NCBI GenBank assembly: GCA_963797175.1
Contig: CAWCOL010000009.1
Location: forward strand, 1,240,001 to 1,304,000
DNA length: 64,000 nt
Direction of reading: 5' to 3'
Source: DATLLN01 sp963797175
GTDB lineage: Bacteria; Actinomycetota; Thermoleophilia; Gaiellales; JAICJC01
Part shown: positions 48,573 through 57,098 of the stretch, in pieces
How the letters are laid out: each line of letters begins with the position of its first letter
Numbering within the stretch: the stretch's first letter is position 1
The notes under the pieces: model-generated
Told to the model about the DNA's origin: nothing
Seen by the model: the letters and a program-made list of their open reading frames with translations, nothing else
The model's database searches: none
Position numbers and translations under genes: made by a program

Positions 48573-49550
48573 ATGAGCACCGACGACGCCACATTCGACG
48601 GCCCCGGCGGGCCGCTGCTCGCGCACCGCACGCGGCCCCGCGCCGGGGACGCGATCGTGCTCGGCCTGGCCATCGCGGCCACGCTCACGGTGGCGGCGGC
48701 GATGGTGATGCTCGCCTACGAGGTCATCGACCAGGCCCGTCCCGCGATCTCGGAGTTCGGCCTCTCGTTCCTGACCACGAACGAGTGGAACGCCGTCACC
48801 AACCAGTTCGGCGCAGCCGACCTGATCTGGGGCACGGCGGTCACCTCGTTCTTCGCGCTGGTGCTGGCCGTGCCGCTCTCGCTGGCGATCGCGCTGTTCC
48901 TCAGCGAGCTCGCGCCGCGGCGGCTGCGCACCCCGGTGGGGATGCTGGTCGAGCTGCTGGCCGCGGTGCCCAGCGTGGTGCTGGGCCTGTGGGGCATCCT
49001 CGTCATGGGCCCGTTCCTGCAGCAGCACGTCGAGCCGTGGCTGAACGCCCACCTCGGCTTCATCCCGCTGTTCTCGGGCACGCCGTCCAACGTCGGGCTG
49101 CTGCCCGCCTGCCTGGTGCTGACGATCATGATCGTCCCGATCATCTCCAGCATCAGCCGCGAGCTGTTCACCAACGTCCCCGCCGATCTCAAGAGCGGGG
49201 CGCTGGCGCTGGGCGCGACGCGCTGGGAGATGGTGCGCAAGGTCGTCATCCCCCACGTCGGCGGCGGCCTGGTGGCGGCAACCATGCTCGGCTTTGCCCG
49301 CGCCGTGGGCGAGGCGATCGCCGTCACCCAGGTGATCGGCGGCACGGCCGGCCGGCACTGGTCCCTGTTCCCACCGGCCGACACGCTGGCGAGCCGGCTG
49401 GCCAGCCAGTACCAGGGCGCCGCGACGGCGCTGCAGACCGCCAGCCTGGCGTACCTCGCGGTGCTGCTGCTGATCATCAGCGTCGTCACCAACCTGATCG
49501 CCCAGGTGATCGTGGGCCGGATGCGGCGCAAGCAGGAGGTGCGGGCGTGA
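48573..49550 (+). CDS. pstC: Phosphate ABC transporter permease PstC
   Basis: 325 residues, six membrane helices. The coupling loop with the ABC-permease signature is KSGALALGATRWEMVRKVVIPHVGGGLVAA. AVPSVVLGLWGILVMGPFLQ is typical for PstC. It pairs with PstA to form the channel and contacts PstB in the cytoplasm. The stop overlaps the pstA GTG by 4 bp. No strong ribosome binding site precedes the ATG. Confidence 0.93.
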   Translation: MSTDDATFDGPGGPLLAHRTRPRAGDAIVLGLAIAATLTVAAAMVMLAYEVIDQARPAISEFGLSFLTTNEWNAVTNQFGAADLIWGTAVTSFFALVLAVPLSLAIALFLSELAPRRLRTPVGMLVELLAAVPSVVLGLWGILVMGPFLQQHVEPWLNAHLGFIPLFSGTPSNVGLLPACLVLTIMIVPIISSISRELFTNVPADLKSGALALGATRWEMVRKVVIPHVGGGLVAATMLGFARAVGEAIAVTQVIGGTAGRHWSLFPPADTLASRLASQYQGAATALQTASLAYLAVLLLIISVVTNLIAQVIVGRMRRKQEVRA

Positions 49551-50438
49551 GCGCGCAGGCCAACCCGTTCGGCACGCACCACCCGGCGGGCCCGGCGGCG
49601 ACGGCTGGTCGGTACGACGATGGAGGTGCTGGCGACGCTGGCGTCGCTGCTCGCGATCGCCGTCCTCGTCATCGTCGTCGGCTCCGTCGCCAAGCGCGGG
49701 CTGCCGGCCATCAGCGTGGACTTCTTCACCAAGAGCCCCGCGCCGTTCGGCCAGACCGGGGGCGGCGTGGCGAACGCAATCGTCGGCACGCTGATCATGA
49801 CGGCCATCGCGATCGCGATCTCGGTGCCGATCGGCGTGCTGGTCGCCCTCTTCACGTCGCAGTACGCGTCGACATCCACCGGCCACGCGGTGCAGCTGCT
49901 GCTGAACGTGATGGCCGGCGTGCCCACCATCGTCGTCGGCGTCTTCATCTTCGGCCTGCTGGTGGTGGGCAAGGGCCAGAGCGCCTTCGCCGCCTCCATC
50001 GCGCTCTCGATCGTGATCGTCCCGCTGGTCGCGCGCTCGGTGCACGAGGTGCTGGTGCTGGTGCCCAAGAGCCTCCAGGACGCCTCGTTCGCGCTGGGCG
50101 CGACCCGCGCCCGCACGCTGCTGACGGTGGTGCTGCCCGCGGCGATCAGCGGCATCATCACCGCGACCATCATCGCGGCCGCGCGGGCGGCGGGCGAGAC
50201 CGCCCCGCTGCTCTTCACCTCGTCGATCGTCGCCAACCAGGTGGTCACCGACCCCAAACAGCCGATGAACTCGCTGCCGCTCAGCATCTTCGTCAACTCC
50301 GAGTCGCCCAGCGCGCACGACCAGCAGCAGGCGTGGGCGGCAGCGCTCGTCCTGATCGTCGGCGTGCTGGTCTGCAGCATCGGCGCCCGCCTGCTCTCGG
50401 CCCGCAGCCGCGCCAGGACCGGAGGCGGCGATGTCTGA
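49547..50438 (+). CDS. pstA: Phosphate ABC transporter permease PstA
   Basis: About 297 codons from GTG, overlapping the pstC stop. Six helices; the coupling loop is QDASFALGATRARTLLTVVLPAAISGIITA, preceded by NVMAGVPTIVVGVFIFGLLVVG. The frame breaks near 49590: the run GGGCCCGGCGG has one C too many. Removing it yields HHPAGRRRRLVGTTMEVLATL, a sensible basic N-terminus running into the first helix. Without repair the usable start would be the ATG at 49620. Confidence 0.9.
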
Positions 50439-50449
50439 GGCCGGGCGAC

Positions 50450-51334
50450 ATGCCGCCGGTGCGCGAGGACGGGCCGATCGTGCCCCGCCTGACCGGGGCG
50501 GGGCCGGATCCCCGCATCGACGACGTCCAGTCGGCGGCGCGCGAGCAGCAGCCCGAGCGCGCGGTCGTCTTCGACATCGAGGACGTCTCGATCGGCTACG
50601 GCGGCCGGCCCGCGATCACCGACGTCTCGATGCGGATCGCCCAGCACCAGGTGACCGCCTTCATCGGCCCCTCCGGCTGCGGCAAGACGACCCTGCTGCG
50701 CTCGCTGAACCGGATGAACGACCTCATCCCCAGCGCCGGGATGAGCGGGCAGATCCGCTACCACGGCTTCGACCTGCACGACGGGTCGGTGGATCCGGTC
50801 GAGGTGCGGCGGCGGATCGGGATGGTCTTCCAGCGCCCCAACCCGTTCCACAAGTCGATCTACGAGAACGTCGCGTTCGGCCCGCGGCTGCACGGCCAGA
50901 CCGGCGACATGAAGGCCGTGGTCGAGCAGGCGCTGCGCCGCGCGGCGCTGTGGGACGAGGTCAAGGACCGCCTCGGCAGCTCCGCGCTGGGGCTCTCCGG
51001 CGGCCAGCAGCAGCGGCTGTGCATCGCCCGCGCGCTGGCCGTCGATCCCGAGGTGATCCTGATGGACGAGCCGGCGTCGGCGCTCGACCCGGTCGCCACC
51101 CAGAAGATCGAGGACCTGATCGCCGAGCTGCGCGACCGGTACACGATCGTGATCGTCACCCACAACATGCAGCAGGCGAGCCGGATCGCCGACATGACCG
51201 CCTTCTTCAGCGTGGACGGGGTGGCCGACGGCGAGCGCCACGGCGTGCTGGTCGAGTACGACCGCACCGGCTCGATCTTCACCAACCCCGGCAACCCGCG
51301 CACCGAGGCCTACGTCACCGGGCGGTTCGGATGA
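50450..51334 (+). CDS. pstB: Phosphate ABC transporter ATP-binding protein PstB (first copy)
   Basis: 294 residues as read. Walker A GPSGCGKTT, the PstB-specific QRPNPFHKSIYENVAFG, signature LSGGQQQR and Walker B VILMDEPASALDP are all intact. A better start may be the ATG at 50431, which overlaps the pstA stop and has GGAGG 5 nt upstream, but it is in another frame, so a one-base error between 50431 and about 50540 is possible. The ending YVTGRFG is shared with the second copy. Confidence 0.92.
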   Translation: MPPVREDGPIVPRLTGAGPDPRIDDVQSAAREQQPERAVVFDIEDVSIGYGGRPAITDVSMRIAQHQVTAFIGPSGCGKTTLLRSLNRMNDLIPSAGMSGQIRYHGFDLHDGSVDPVEVRRRIGMVFQRPNPFHKSIYENVAFGPRLHGQTGDMKAVVEQALRRAALWDEVKDRLGSSALGLSGGQQQRLCIARALAVDPEVILMDEPASALDPVATQKIEDLIAELRDRYTIVIVTHNMQQASRIADMTAFFSVDGVADGERHGVLVEYDRTGSIFTNPGNPRTEAYVTGRFG

Positions 51335-51366
51335 CCGCCCGCAAGGAGTCGGCGAGGTGGCCGAAT

Positions 51367-51384
51367 GGTGAACGGCTGGTGAAC
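51367..51384 (-). promoter_or_regulatory. Perfect PHO box between the two pstB genes
   Basis: GGTGAAC-N4-GGTGAAC on the plus strand, i.e. GTTCACC-N4-GTTCACC on the minus strand, an exact two-unit PhoP site with 11-nt period. It lies in the 115-bp gap before the second pstB, implying an internal phosphate-controlled promoter for pstB-phoU. Confidence 0.75.
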
Positions 51385-51449
51385 GCCCATGGCGCCGCCG
51401 CCGCGTTGCTGCGACACTGGAACGGCCACCCCAGGACGGAGCGACCGCG

Positions 51450-52298
51450 ATGACCGCGATGGCAGAGACCGACAGCACCCCGACCCCGATGCTCCAGCCG
51501 ACCGAGACCGACAGCGCACCGGACGACGCCGAGATCGTCTTCGAGCTCGAGTCGCTGCGCGTCGCCTACGGCGCCAAGCTGGCGCTGCGCGACGTGGACA
51601 TGCAGATCCGCAAGAACCGCGTGACCGCGTTCATCGGACCGTCGGGCTGCGGCAAGAGCACCCTGATCCGCTGCCTCAACCGGATGAACGACGGCATCGC
51701 CTCGATCGACGGCCGGGTGCTCTACCACGGCCAGGACATGTACGAGTCGGGCATCGACGTGACCGACGTGCGGCGGCGGATCGGCATGGTCTTCCAGCGG
51801 CCCAACCCGTTCCCCAAGTCGATCTACGACAACGTCGCCTTCGGCCCGCGCGTGCAGGGCATGCGCAAGGACGTCCGCGACCGCGTCGAGCACGCGCTCA
51901 AGCACGCGGCGCTGTGGGACGAGGTGCACGACCGGCTCAAGGCGAACGCCACCGGGCTCTCCGGCGGCCAGCAGCAGCGGCTGTGCATCGCCCGCTGCCT
52001 GGCGGTCGATCCCGAGGTGATCCTGCTGGACGAGCCGTGCTCCGCGCTCGACCCGATCTCGACGACCGCGATCGAGGACCTGATCACCCGGCTGAAGCAG
52101 GACTACACCATCGTCATCGTCACCCACAACATGCAGCAGGCGGCGCGGATCGCCGACCACACAGCGTTCTTCAGCGTCGAGACCGGCCCCGACGGGCAGC
52201 GCAGCGGCGTGCTGGTCGAGTACGACCGCACCTCGCGGATCTTCACCAAGCCCTCCGATCCCCGCACCGAGGGGTACGTGACGGGACGGTTCGGCTGA
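51450..52298 (+). CDS. pstB: Phosphate ABC transporter ATP-binding protein PstB (second copy)
   Basis: 282 residues. Complete ATPase motifs (GPSGCGKST, LSGGQQQR, VILLDEPCSALDP) and the QRPNPFPKSIYDNVAFG block. It is clearly homologous to the first copy but differs throughout, so it is a paralogue rather than a recent duplication. It has its own PHO box and overlaps the phoU start by 1 nt. It may serve the same PstCA pair under deeper phosphate starvation, or pair with another permease; a second ATG lies three codons in. Confidence 0.92.
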   Translation: MTAMAETDSTPTPMLQPTETDSAPDDAEIVFELESLRVAYGAKLALRDVDMQIRKNRVTAFIGPSGCGKSTLIRCLNRMNDGIASIDGRVLYHGQDMYESGIDVTDVRRRIGMVFQRPNPFPKSIYDNVAFGPRVQGMRKDVRDRVEHALKHAALWDEVHDRLKANATGLSGGQQQRLCIARCLAVDPEVILLDEPCSALDPISTTAIEDLITRLKQDYTIVIVTHNMQQAARIADHTAFFSVETGPDGQRSGVLVEYDRTSRIFTKPSDPRTEGYVTGRFG

Positions 52299-52966
52299 TG
52301 CGCGCCGAGTTCCAGAACGGGCTCGACCGGCTGGAGGCGCTGCTCCAGGAGGAGAGCGACCTCTGCGCACGGGCGCTGCACGACGTGATGGCGGCGCTCC
52401 AGGCGCACGACGGCGCCAGCGCCGACGCGGTGATCGCGTTCGACGACAAGGTGGACAGCCACTTCCTGGCGGTCGAGCAGGGCATCGAGCACCTGCTCGC
52501 GACCCAGGCGCCGGTCGCCGGCGACCTGCGGCTGACGCTGGCGATCCTGCACATCAACCTCCACCTGGAGCGGATCGCCGACCAGGCGGTGAACATCGCC
52601 AAGCTGGTCAAGCTGGCCGAGCCGGAGGGCTACCGCCCCTCACTGGTGGACGTCTTCGTCAGCATGGGCAGCCGCGCCGAGCAGATGCTGCGAGTGGGCA
52701 TGGACTCGTTCGCCGCCCGCGACGCCGGCCGCGCCGAGTCGCTGATGGAGCTGGACGAGCTGATCGACGAGGAGAACAAGGCGCTCTCCCGCAAGCTGAT
52801 CGGCATGGGCAACGACGAGGCCGCCCAGGAGGCCGGGCTGCGCGCGATGCTGATCTCACGCGCGATCGAGCGGATCGGCGACAACGCGGTGGACATCGGC
52901 GAGCAGACGGTCTTCCTGGTCACCGGCGAGTTCCGCGAGTTCACCGACGCCTCGCACACCGGGTAG
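52298..52966 (+). CDS. phoU: Phosphate signalling regulator PhoU
   Basis: 222 residues, two three-helix bundles. The paired metal-binding signatures are clear: HLERIADQAVNIAKL in the first half and AIERIGDNAVDIGEQ in the second. PhoU couples the Pst transporter to the PhoR/PhoP phosphate sensor and represses the regulon in high phosphate. Its stop is back to back with the stop of the next gene on the other strand. Confidence 0.95.
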   Translation: MRAEFQNGLDRLEALLQEESDLCARALHDVMAALQAHDGASADAVIAFDDKVDSHFLAVEQGIEHLLATQAPVAGDLRLTLAILHINLHLERIADQAVNIAKLVKLAEPEGYRPSLVDVFVSMGSRAEQMLRVGMDSFAARDAGRAESLMELDELIDEENKALSRKLIGMGNDEAAQEAGLRAMLISRAIERIGDNAVDIGEQTVFLVTGEFREFTDASHTG

Positions 52967-52974
52967 CTACCCGG
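52959..52974. other. 16-bp palindrome containing both convergent stop codons
   Basis: CCGGGTAG and CTACCCGG meet without a spacer. The TAG of phoU (52964-52966) and the TAG of the opposite gene (52967-52969) are its centre. It could help end transcription in both directions, though a loop-less stem is not a classical terminator. Confidence 0.4.
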
Positions 52975-53431
52975 CCACGACCTCGGCGTCCGGCAGCAGC
53001 GGCGAGCCGCCGCCGAGCAGGATGACCCACGCCGCCGCCCGGAGCACGGGCAGCGTCAGCGTCAGCCCGCCGTACCCGGTCTCGATCGCCCACCGCTCGT
53101 CCTCCAGCGCCTCGACGGAGCCGGGCCGGAGGCCGGCCACGGTACCGTCCGGCCCCGGCTCGAGCACGACGGCGTCGAACGACGGGCGGGCGCCGAAGTA
53201 GGCACGGAGCACGCCCTCGTAGACATCCGCGTCCCGGAACGGGTGCTCGCGCCCAGGCGGCGAGGCACGCACCGCGCCGTCGGCCCAGAAGACGTCCCGG
53301 GCGGAGGCCGGCAACAGCGCGCACACCTGCTCGACCAGCGCGCCCGACCCGACGCAGAGCGCGAACCGCCCGCTGGCCTTCCGCCGCTCGGCCTCGGCGA
53401 GCCGCGCGGCCAGCGGGACGGCGAAGCTCAC
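52967..53431 (-). CDS. Short, degenerate 6-phosphogluconolactonase-like protein
   Basis: 154 residues against the usual 230-250. FALCVGSGALVEQVCALLP stands where SGGSTP occurs, ARDVFWADGAV where the FWGDER motif occurs, and FDAVVLEPGPDGTVAGLRPGS where LGxGxDGHxASLFPG occurs. Family residues in the second and third motifs (Arg of GDER, His of DGHTAS) are missing. Its place after zwf and opcA supports the family call. It is either a reduced paralogue or inactive. GTG start, 4-bp overlap with opcA. Confidence 0.68.
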   Translation of the reverse strand: MSFAVPLAARLAEAERRKASGRFALCVGSGALVEQVCALLPASARDVFWADGAVRASPPGREHPFRDADVYEGVLRAYFGARPSFDAVVLEPGPDGTVAGLRPGSVEALEDERWAIETGYGGLTLTLPVLRAAAWVILLGGGSPLLPDAEVVAG

Positions 53432-54333
53432 GCCGCCGCGGCGGCCAGGGCCTCCTCGAACACGCGGTCGCCGCCCAGCCGGTCGAGCTCGTCCGAGAGC
53501 ACCTGCGCGATCGTCCGGGAGGGGAGCGCGACCGGATGCTCGGGGACGCCGTCGCCGTGTGCGACTCCATGGGAGCCGCGCGCCTCGCGCTCGACCACGA
53601 AGGTCGATTCCCCGCAGTCCAGCTCGACGCGCCGCAGCCGCTTGGCCGCCCGCGTGTCGAGCCCGATCTGGCGGCCCGTGCGCGAGCGCAGCCAGCCGGC
53701 CAGCAGCCGCGCCTCGTTGCGGGGCCCGCGCACCTCGACGGCAATCAGATGGCCGAGCGCGCGGCGCTGCGTCTTCGCGTCGAACAGCGCGGCGATGGCC
53801 TCGCGCCACGCCACCGTGCGCACCCAGGCCAGATCGACCAGCCCGTGGCAGCGCGGCCGGATCCGCTCCACAGCCTCGATCCCCGCCTCGTCGGAGTCCG
53901 CGACCAGCCGGCTTGCCATCGGGATCAACTCGCCCAGCGGCCCGCCGCCGTCCTCGGGGATGGCGCCCTGCCACCAGACGAACACGGGCAGGTCGGCCAC
54001 CAGCAGCGCCGCCACCGCGCTGGGCAGCGCCGCCGTGTCACCCTCGATCATGACCCGCTCGCTGCACACCTCGCGACCGCCGCCGTCCCAGCACGAGCTG
54101 GCGACGTTCGCCAGCGGCCTGCCGCTGCCGGGCCGCAGCACGATGGCCCGCAGCGGACGGCTGCCGCCGATCGCCGTCAGGGTGTCCTCGGCCCGCTCGA
54201 CCGCCTCGGCGTCCGGCGCCCAGACCACCAGGTTGAGCGTCGTCGCTCGCACGCTGCCCGCGTGGTCGAGGCCGCGCAGCCCGGCCAGCGCCGCCTCGAC
54301 ATGGCCCAGCTCGATCCCGCTCTCGAGCGTCAC
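53428..54333 (-). CDS. opcA: Glucose-6-phosphate dehydrogenase assembly protein OpcA
   Basis: 301 residues from a GTG overlapping the zwf stop by 4 bp. NLVVWAPDAEAVERAEDTL, the CSERVMIEG block and LLVADLPVFVWWQG are characteristic of OpcA, which in actinobacteria and cyanobacteria activates or assembles glucose-6-phosphate dehydrogenase and can transmit redox control. It is encoded right after its partner, as in other actinobacteria. Confidence 0.92.
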   Translation of the reverse strand: MTLESGIELGHVEAALAGLRGLDHAGSVRATTLNLVVWAPDAEAVERAEDTLTAIGGSRPLRAIVLRPGSGRPLANVASSCWDGGGREVCSERVMIEGDTAALPSAVAALLVADLPVFVWWQGAIPEDGGGPLGELIPMASRLVADSDEAGIEAVERIRPRCHGLVDLAWVRTVAWREAIAALFDAKTQRRALGHLIAVEVRGPRNEARLLAGWLRSRTGRQIGLDTRAAKRLRRVELDCGESTFVVEREARGSHGVAHGDGVPEHPVALPSRTIAQVLSDELDRLGGDRVFEEALAAAAA

Positions 54334-55853
54334 GGCCTCCGCCAGCGGCGGCCGTCGCGGGCGAGCAGCTCGTCGGCCGCATCCGGCCCCCACGAGCCCG
54401 ACGGGTAGTGCTGCGGCTGGCCCTTGCGCCACTGCTCGATCAGCGGATCGCAGATCTCCCACGCCCGCTCGACGCTGTCCTGGCGGGTGAAGAGCGTGCC
54501 GTCACCCTTGATCGCGTCCAGGATCAGCGTCTCGTACGCCTCGGGCACGTCGGTCAGGAAGGACGAGCCGTACAGGAAGTCCATGTTGACGCTGCGGATC
54601 GAGAGGGTCGGGCTGGGCGCCTTGGCGCCGAACCGCAGCGAGATGCCTTCGTCCGGCTGGATCCGCAGCACCAGCGAGTTCGCCTCGAGGTGCTCCGATG
54701 CCTCCTTGGAGAACGGCAGGTGCGGCGGGCGCTTGAACTGCACCGCGACCTCGGTCACGCGCTTCGCCAGCCGCTTGCCCGTGCGGATGTAGAACGGTGT
54801 CCCGGCCCAGCGCCAGTTCTCGATCTCGAGGCGGGCCGCGATGTAGGTGGCGGTCGAGGAGTCGGCAGGGATGTTCGGCTCCTGGAGGTACGGGATCGCC
54901 TGCTCGCCGGCCACGTACCCGGCGTCGTACTGGCCGCGCACCGCCTGCTCGAAGCTCATCGGCTTGAGCGCGCGCAGCAGCTTGGCCTTCTCGTCGCGCA
55001 CCGCCTCCGGCTCGAAGGCGGCGGGCGGCTCCATCGCGACCAGCGCCAGCACCTGGAGCAGGTGGTTCTGGACGATGTCGCGGACGACGCCGGTCTCCTC
55101 GTAGAACGCGGCGCGGTGCTCGACGCCCAGTGACTCGGCCACGGTCAGCTGCACGTGGTCGACGTAGCCGTTGTTCCAGATCGGCTCGAAGATCGCGTTC
55201 GCGAACCGCAGCGCATAGATGTTCTGAACCGTCTCCTTGCCCAGGTAGTGGTCGATCCGGTAGACCTGCCGCTCCCGGAACCAGCGGTGCACGATGTCCG
55301 CCAGCGATCGCGCCGACGCGAGGTCGTGCCCGAACGGCTTCTCGATCACGACACGCACGGTCTGGGCGGGCCGGTTCAGCTTGGCGCTGCCCATCCGGCG
55401 CAGGATCACCGGGAAGAAGCTCGACGGCGTGGACAGGTAGAAGACGTTGTGCGCGCCCCCGCCGAGGTCGCGGTCGAGGCCGGCGATCCGCTTGGCCAGG
55501 TCGTGGAAGTGGCGGTCGTCGTCGAACCCGCCCGGCTGGTAGTGGATCATCTGCGCGAAGGCCGGCCAGAACCGCTCGTCCATCGCCGTGCGCGAGTGGG
55601 CCTCGATGGCCGCCTTGGCGAACCGGCGGAAGCCGTCGTCGCTCATCTCGGTGCGGGCGTACCCGATCAGCCCGAAGTGGGCCGGCAGCAGGCCGCGCTG
55701 CGCCAGGTTGTAGATCGCCGGCAGCAGCTTGCGCTGCGACAGGTCGCCGGTCGCCCCGAAGATCGTGAACAGCGCGGGCTCGGTGGCGCCGCCGACCCGC
55801 AGGCCGGCACGCAGCGGGTTCTCACCCGCCCGCGATGAAAGAGATGCGTTCAC
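54330..55853 (-). CDS. zwf: Glucose-6-phosphate 1-dehydrogenase
   Basis: 507 residues. FTIFGATGDLSQRKLLPAIY is the cofactor motif; RVVIEKPFGHD and RIDHYLGKETVQN are the catalytic blocks, the latter with the active-site histidine pair region. The enzyme commits glucose 6-phosphate to the oxidative pentose phosphate pathway. The GTG at 55853 gives ENPLRAGLR near the N-terminus, as in relatives; a TTG at 55934 would add 27 residues of unrelated sequence. No Shine-Dalgarno is seen, and the start codon lies inside a long inverted repeat with the tal stop region. Confidence 0.94.
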   Translation of the reverse strand: MNASLSSRAGENPLRAGLRVGGATEPALFTIFGATGDLSQRKLLPAIYNLAQRGLLPAHFGLIGYARTEMSDDGFRRFAKAAIEAHSRTAMDERFWPAFAQMIHYQPGGFDDDRHFHDLAKRIAGLDRDLGGGAHNVFYLSTPSSFFPVILRRMGSAKLNRPAQTVRVVIEKPFGHDLASARSLADIVHRWFRERQVYRIDHYLGKETVQNIYALRFANAIFEPIWNNGYVDHVQLTVAESLGVEHRAAFYEETGVVRDIVQNHLLQVLALVAMEPPAAFEPEAVRDEKAKLLRALKPMSFEQAVRGQYDAGYVAGEQAIPYLQEPNIPADSSTATYIAARLEIENWRWAGTPFYIRTGKRLAKRVTEVAVQFKRPPHLPFSKEASEHLEANSLVLRIQPDEGISLRFGAKAPSPTLSIRSVNMDFLYGSSFLTDVPEAYETLILDAIKGDGTLFTRQDSVERAWEICDPLIEQWRKGQPQHYPSGSWGPDAADELLARDGRRWRRP

Positions 55854-56002
55854 AATGTCGAGTGGTCGATCCGGCGAGTGGCGCGCCGGCAGGGGACGGC
55901 GGAGGTCCGCAGCCAATATCGAGAATATTGGCAAGGAGCGACGGCGCCTCCTGCGCCAGCGCGACGCCGCCGGGCGGCGCGCGCCATTGTGGACGCATCT
56001 CT
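55840..56002. promoter_or_regulatory. 18-bp inverted repeat spanning the tal-zwf junction, masking the zwf start codon
   Basis: Arms AGAGATGCGTTCACAATG (55840-55857) and CATTGTGGACGCATCTCT (55985-56002) are complementary with one mismatch, 127 nt apart. In a tal-zwf transcript the second arm would pair with and cover the zwf GTG and its first codons. The first arm in transcript order touches the tal stop. A regulatory RNA fold or a small inserted element would both fit. Confidence 0.5.
55912..55932. promoter_or_regulatory. Perfect AT-rich palindrome upstream of zwf
   Basis: GCCAATAT and ATATTGGC, 8-bp perfect arms around 5 nt, about 60 nt before the zwf start. It stands out in a GC-rich region and looks like a dimeric regulator's operator, in the middle of the larger inverted repeat. 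Confidence 0.5.
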
Positions 56003-57098
56003 AAGCAGCTCCCCGCTCCCCGATCTGACCCAGGCGCTCGCGGATCGTGCCCAGCAGCGAGTCGAACGAGTCGCTGAACGAGCTGACGCCGTCCAGCTCG
56101 AGCTGGTGCGTGACCTCGTCCAGCGAGATGCCGGCGCCGGCCAGCGCGTCGATGTCCCGGCGCGCCTCCTCCAGGCCGGCATCGACCGTGCGTGCCACGG
56201 TGCCGTGGTCGAGGAAGGCCGCGATCGTCTGGTCGGGCATCGTGTTGACGCACATCGGCCCGATCAGCGAGTCCACGTAGAGCACGTCCGAGTAGGCCGG
56301 ATTCTTGGTGCCGGTCGAGGCCCACAGCGGCCGCTGTACGCGCGCGCCGTGCTGCTCGAGCGCCTTCCAGCGGTCGCTGCCGATGATCTCCAGGAACGAC
56401 TGGTACGCCAGCTTCGCGTTGGCGACGGCCGCCTTGCCCGCGAGCGGCGAGCCCTCCGGCAGCTGCTTGTCCACGGCCGTGTCCACCCGCGAGACGAAGA
56501 AGCTCGCCACCGAGTGCACGTCATCGATGGGCAGGCCCTGCTCGACCCGCCGCTCCAGCCCGCGGATGAAGGCCCAGTGGATCTCCTCGTGGCGCGCCAG
56601 CGAGAACAGCAGCGTGACGTTGACGTTGATCCCGGCCGCGATCGACTCCTCGATCGCCGGGATGCCCTCGGCCGTGCCGGGGATCTTGATGAAGATGTTC
56701 GGCCGGCCGATCCGCTCCCAGAACTCGGGGGCGGCCCTGGTGGACGCGTCGGTGTCGTTCGCCATGCCCGGCGGCAGCTCGAACGAGACGAACCCGTCCA
56801 GGTGCCCGGTGGCGTCGTACACGCCGCGGATCTGGTCGGCGGCGTCCTGGACGTCCTTGATCGCCAGCTCGAAGAAGACGTCGCCGGCGTCGCAGCCGGG
56901 CCGGGAGGCCGCGTGGATCGCCCCGTCGTAGTCGTCGGAGTCGGCGATCGCCTTCTGGAAGATGGTCGGGTTCGAGGTGACGCCGACGACGCCCTCGTCC
57001 ACCATCCGGCGGAACTCGCCGCTCTCCAGCCAGCTGCGGCGGATGTTGTCGAGCCACGGGCTGGTGCCCGCGTCCGCGAGCTCGTGCAGGCGTGTCAT
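56001..57098 (-). CDS. tal: Transaldolase
   Basis: 365 residues, the long actinobacterial type. VTSNPTIFQKAI opens the barrel, NIFIKIPGTAEG carries the expected Schiff-base lysine region and ASTGTKNPAYSDVLYVDSLIGP closes it. It moves dihydroxyacetone units between sugar phosphates in the non-oxidative pentose phosphate pathway. AAGGAG lies 9 nt before the ATG, and the ATG overlaps the tkt stop (ATGA). Confidence 0.94.
   Translation of the reverse strand: MTRLHELADAGTSPWLDNIRRSWLESGEFRRMVDEGVVGVTSNPTIFQKAIADSDDYDGAIHAASRPGCDAGDVFFELAIKDVQDAADQIRGVYDATGHLDGFVSFELPPGMANDTDASTRAAPEFWERIGRPNIFIKIPGTAEGIPAIEESIAAGINVNVTLLFSLARHEEIHWAFIRGLERRVEQGLPIDDVHSVASFFVSRVDTAVDKQLPEGSPLAGKAAVANAKLAYQSFLEIIGSDRWKALEQHGARVQRPLWASTGTKNPAYSDVLYVDSLIGPMCVNTMPDQTIAAFLDHGTVARTVDAGLEEARRDIDALAGAGISLDEVTHQLELDGVSSFSDSFDSLLGTIRERLGQIGERGAA

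Noticed and set aside
55853..55934. Longer zwf product from a TTG at 55934
   Set aside because: It would be encoded by the AT-rich palindrome and adds residues unlike any Zwf N-terminus; the GTG at 55853 fits the family.
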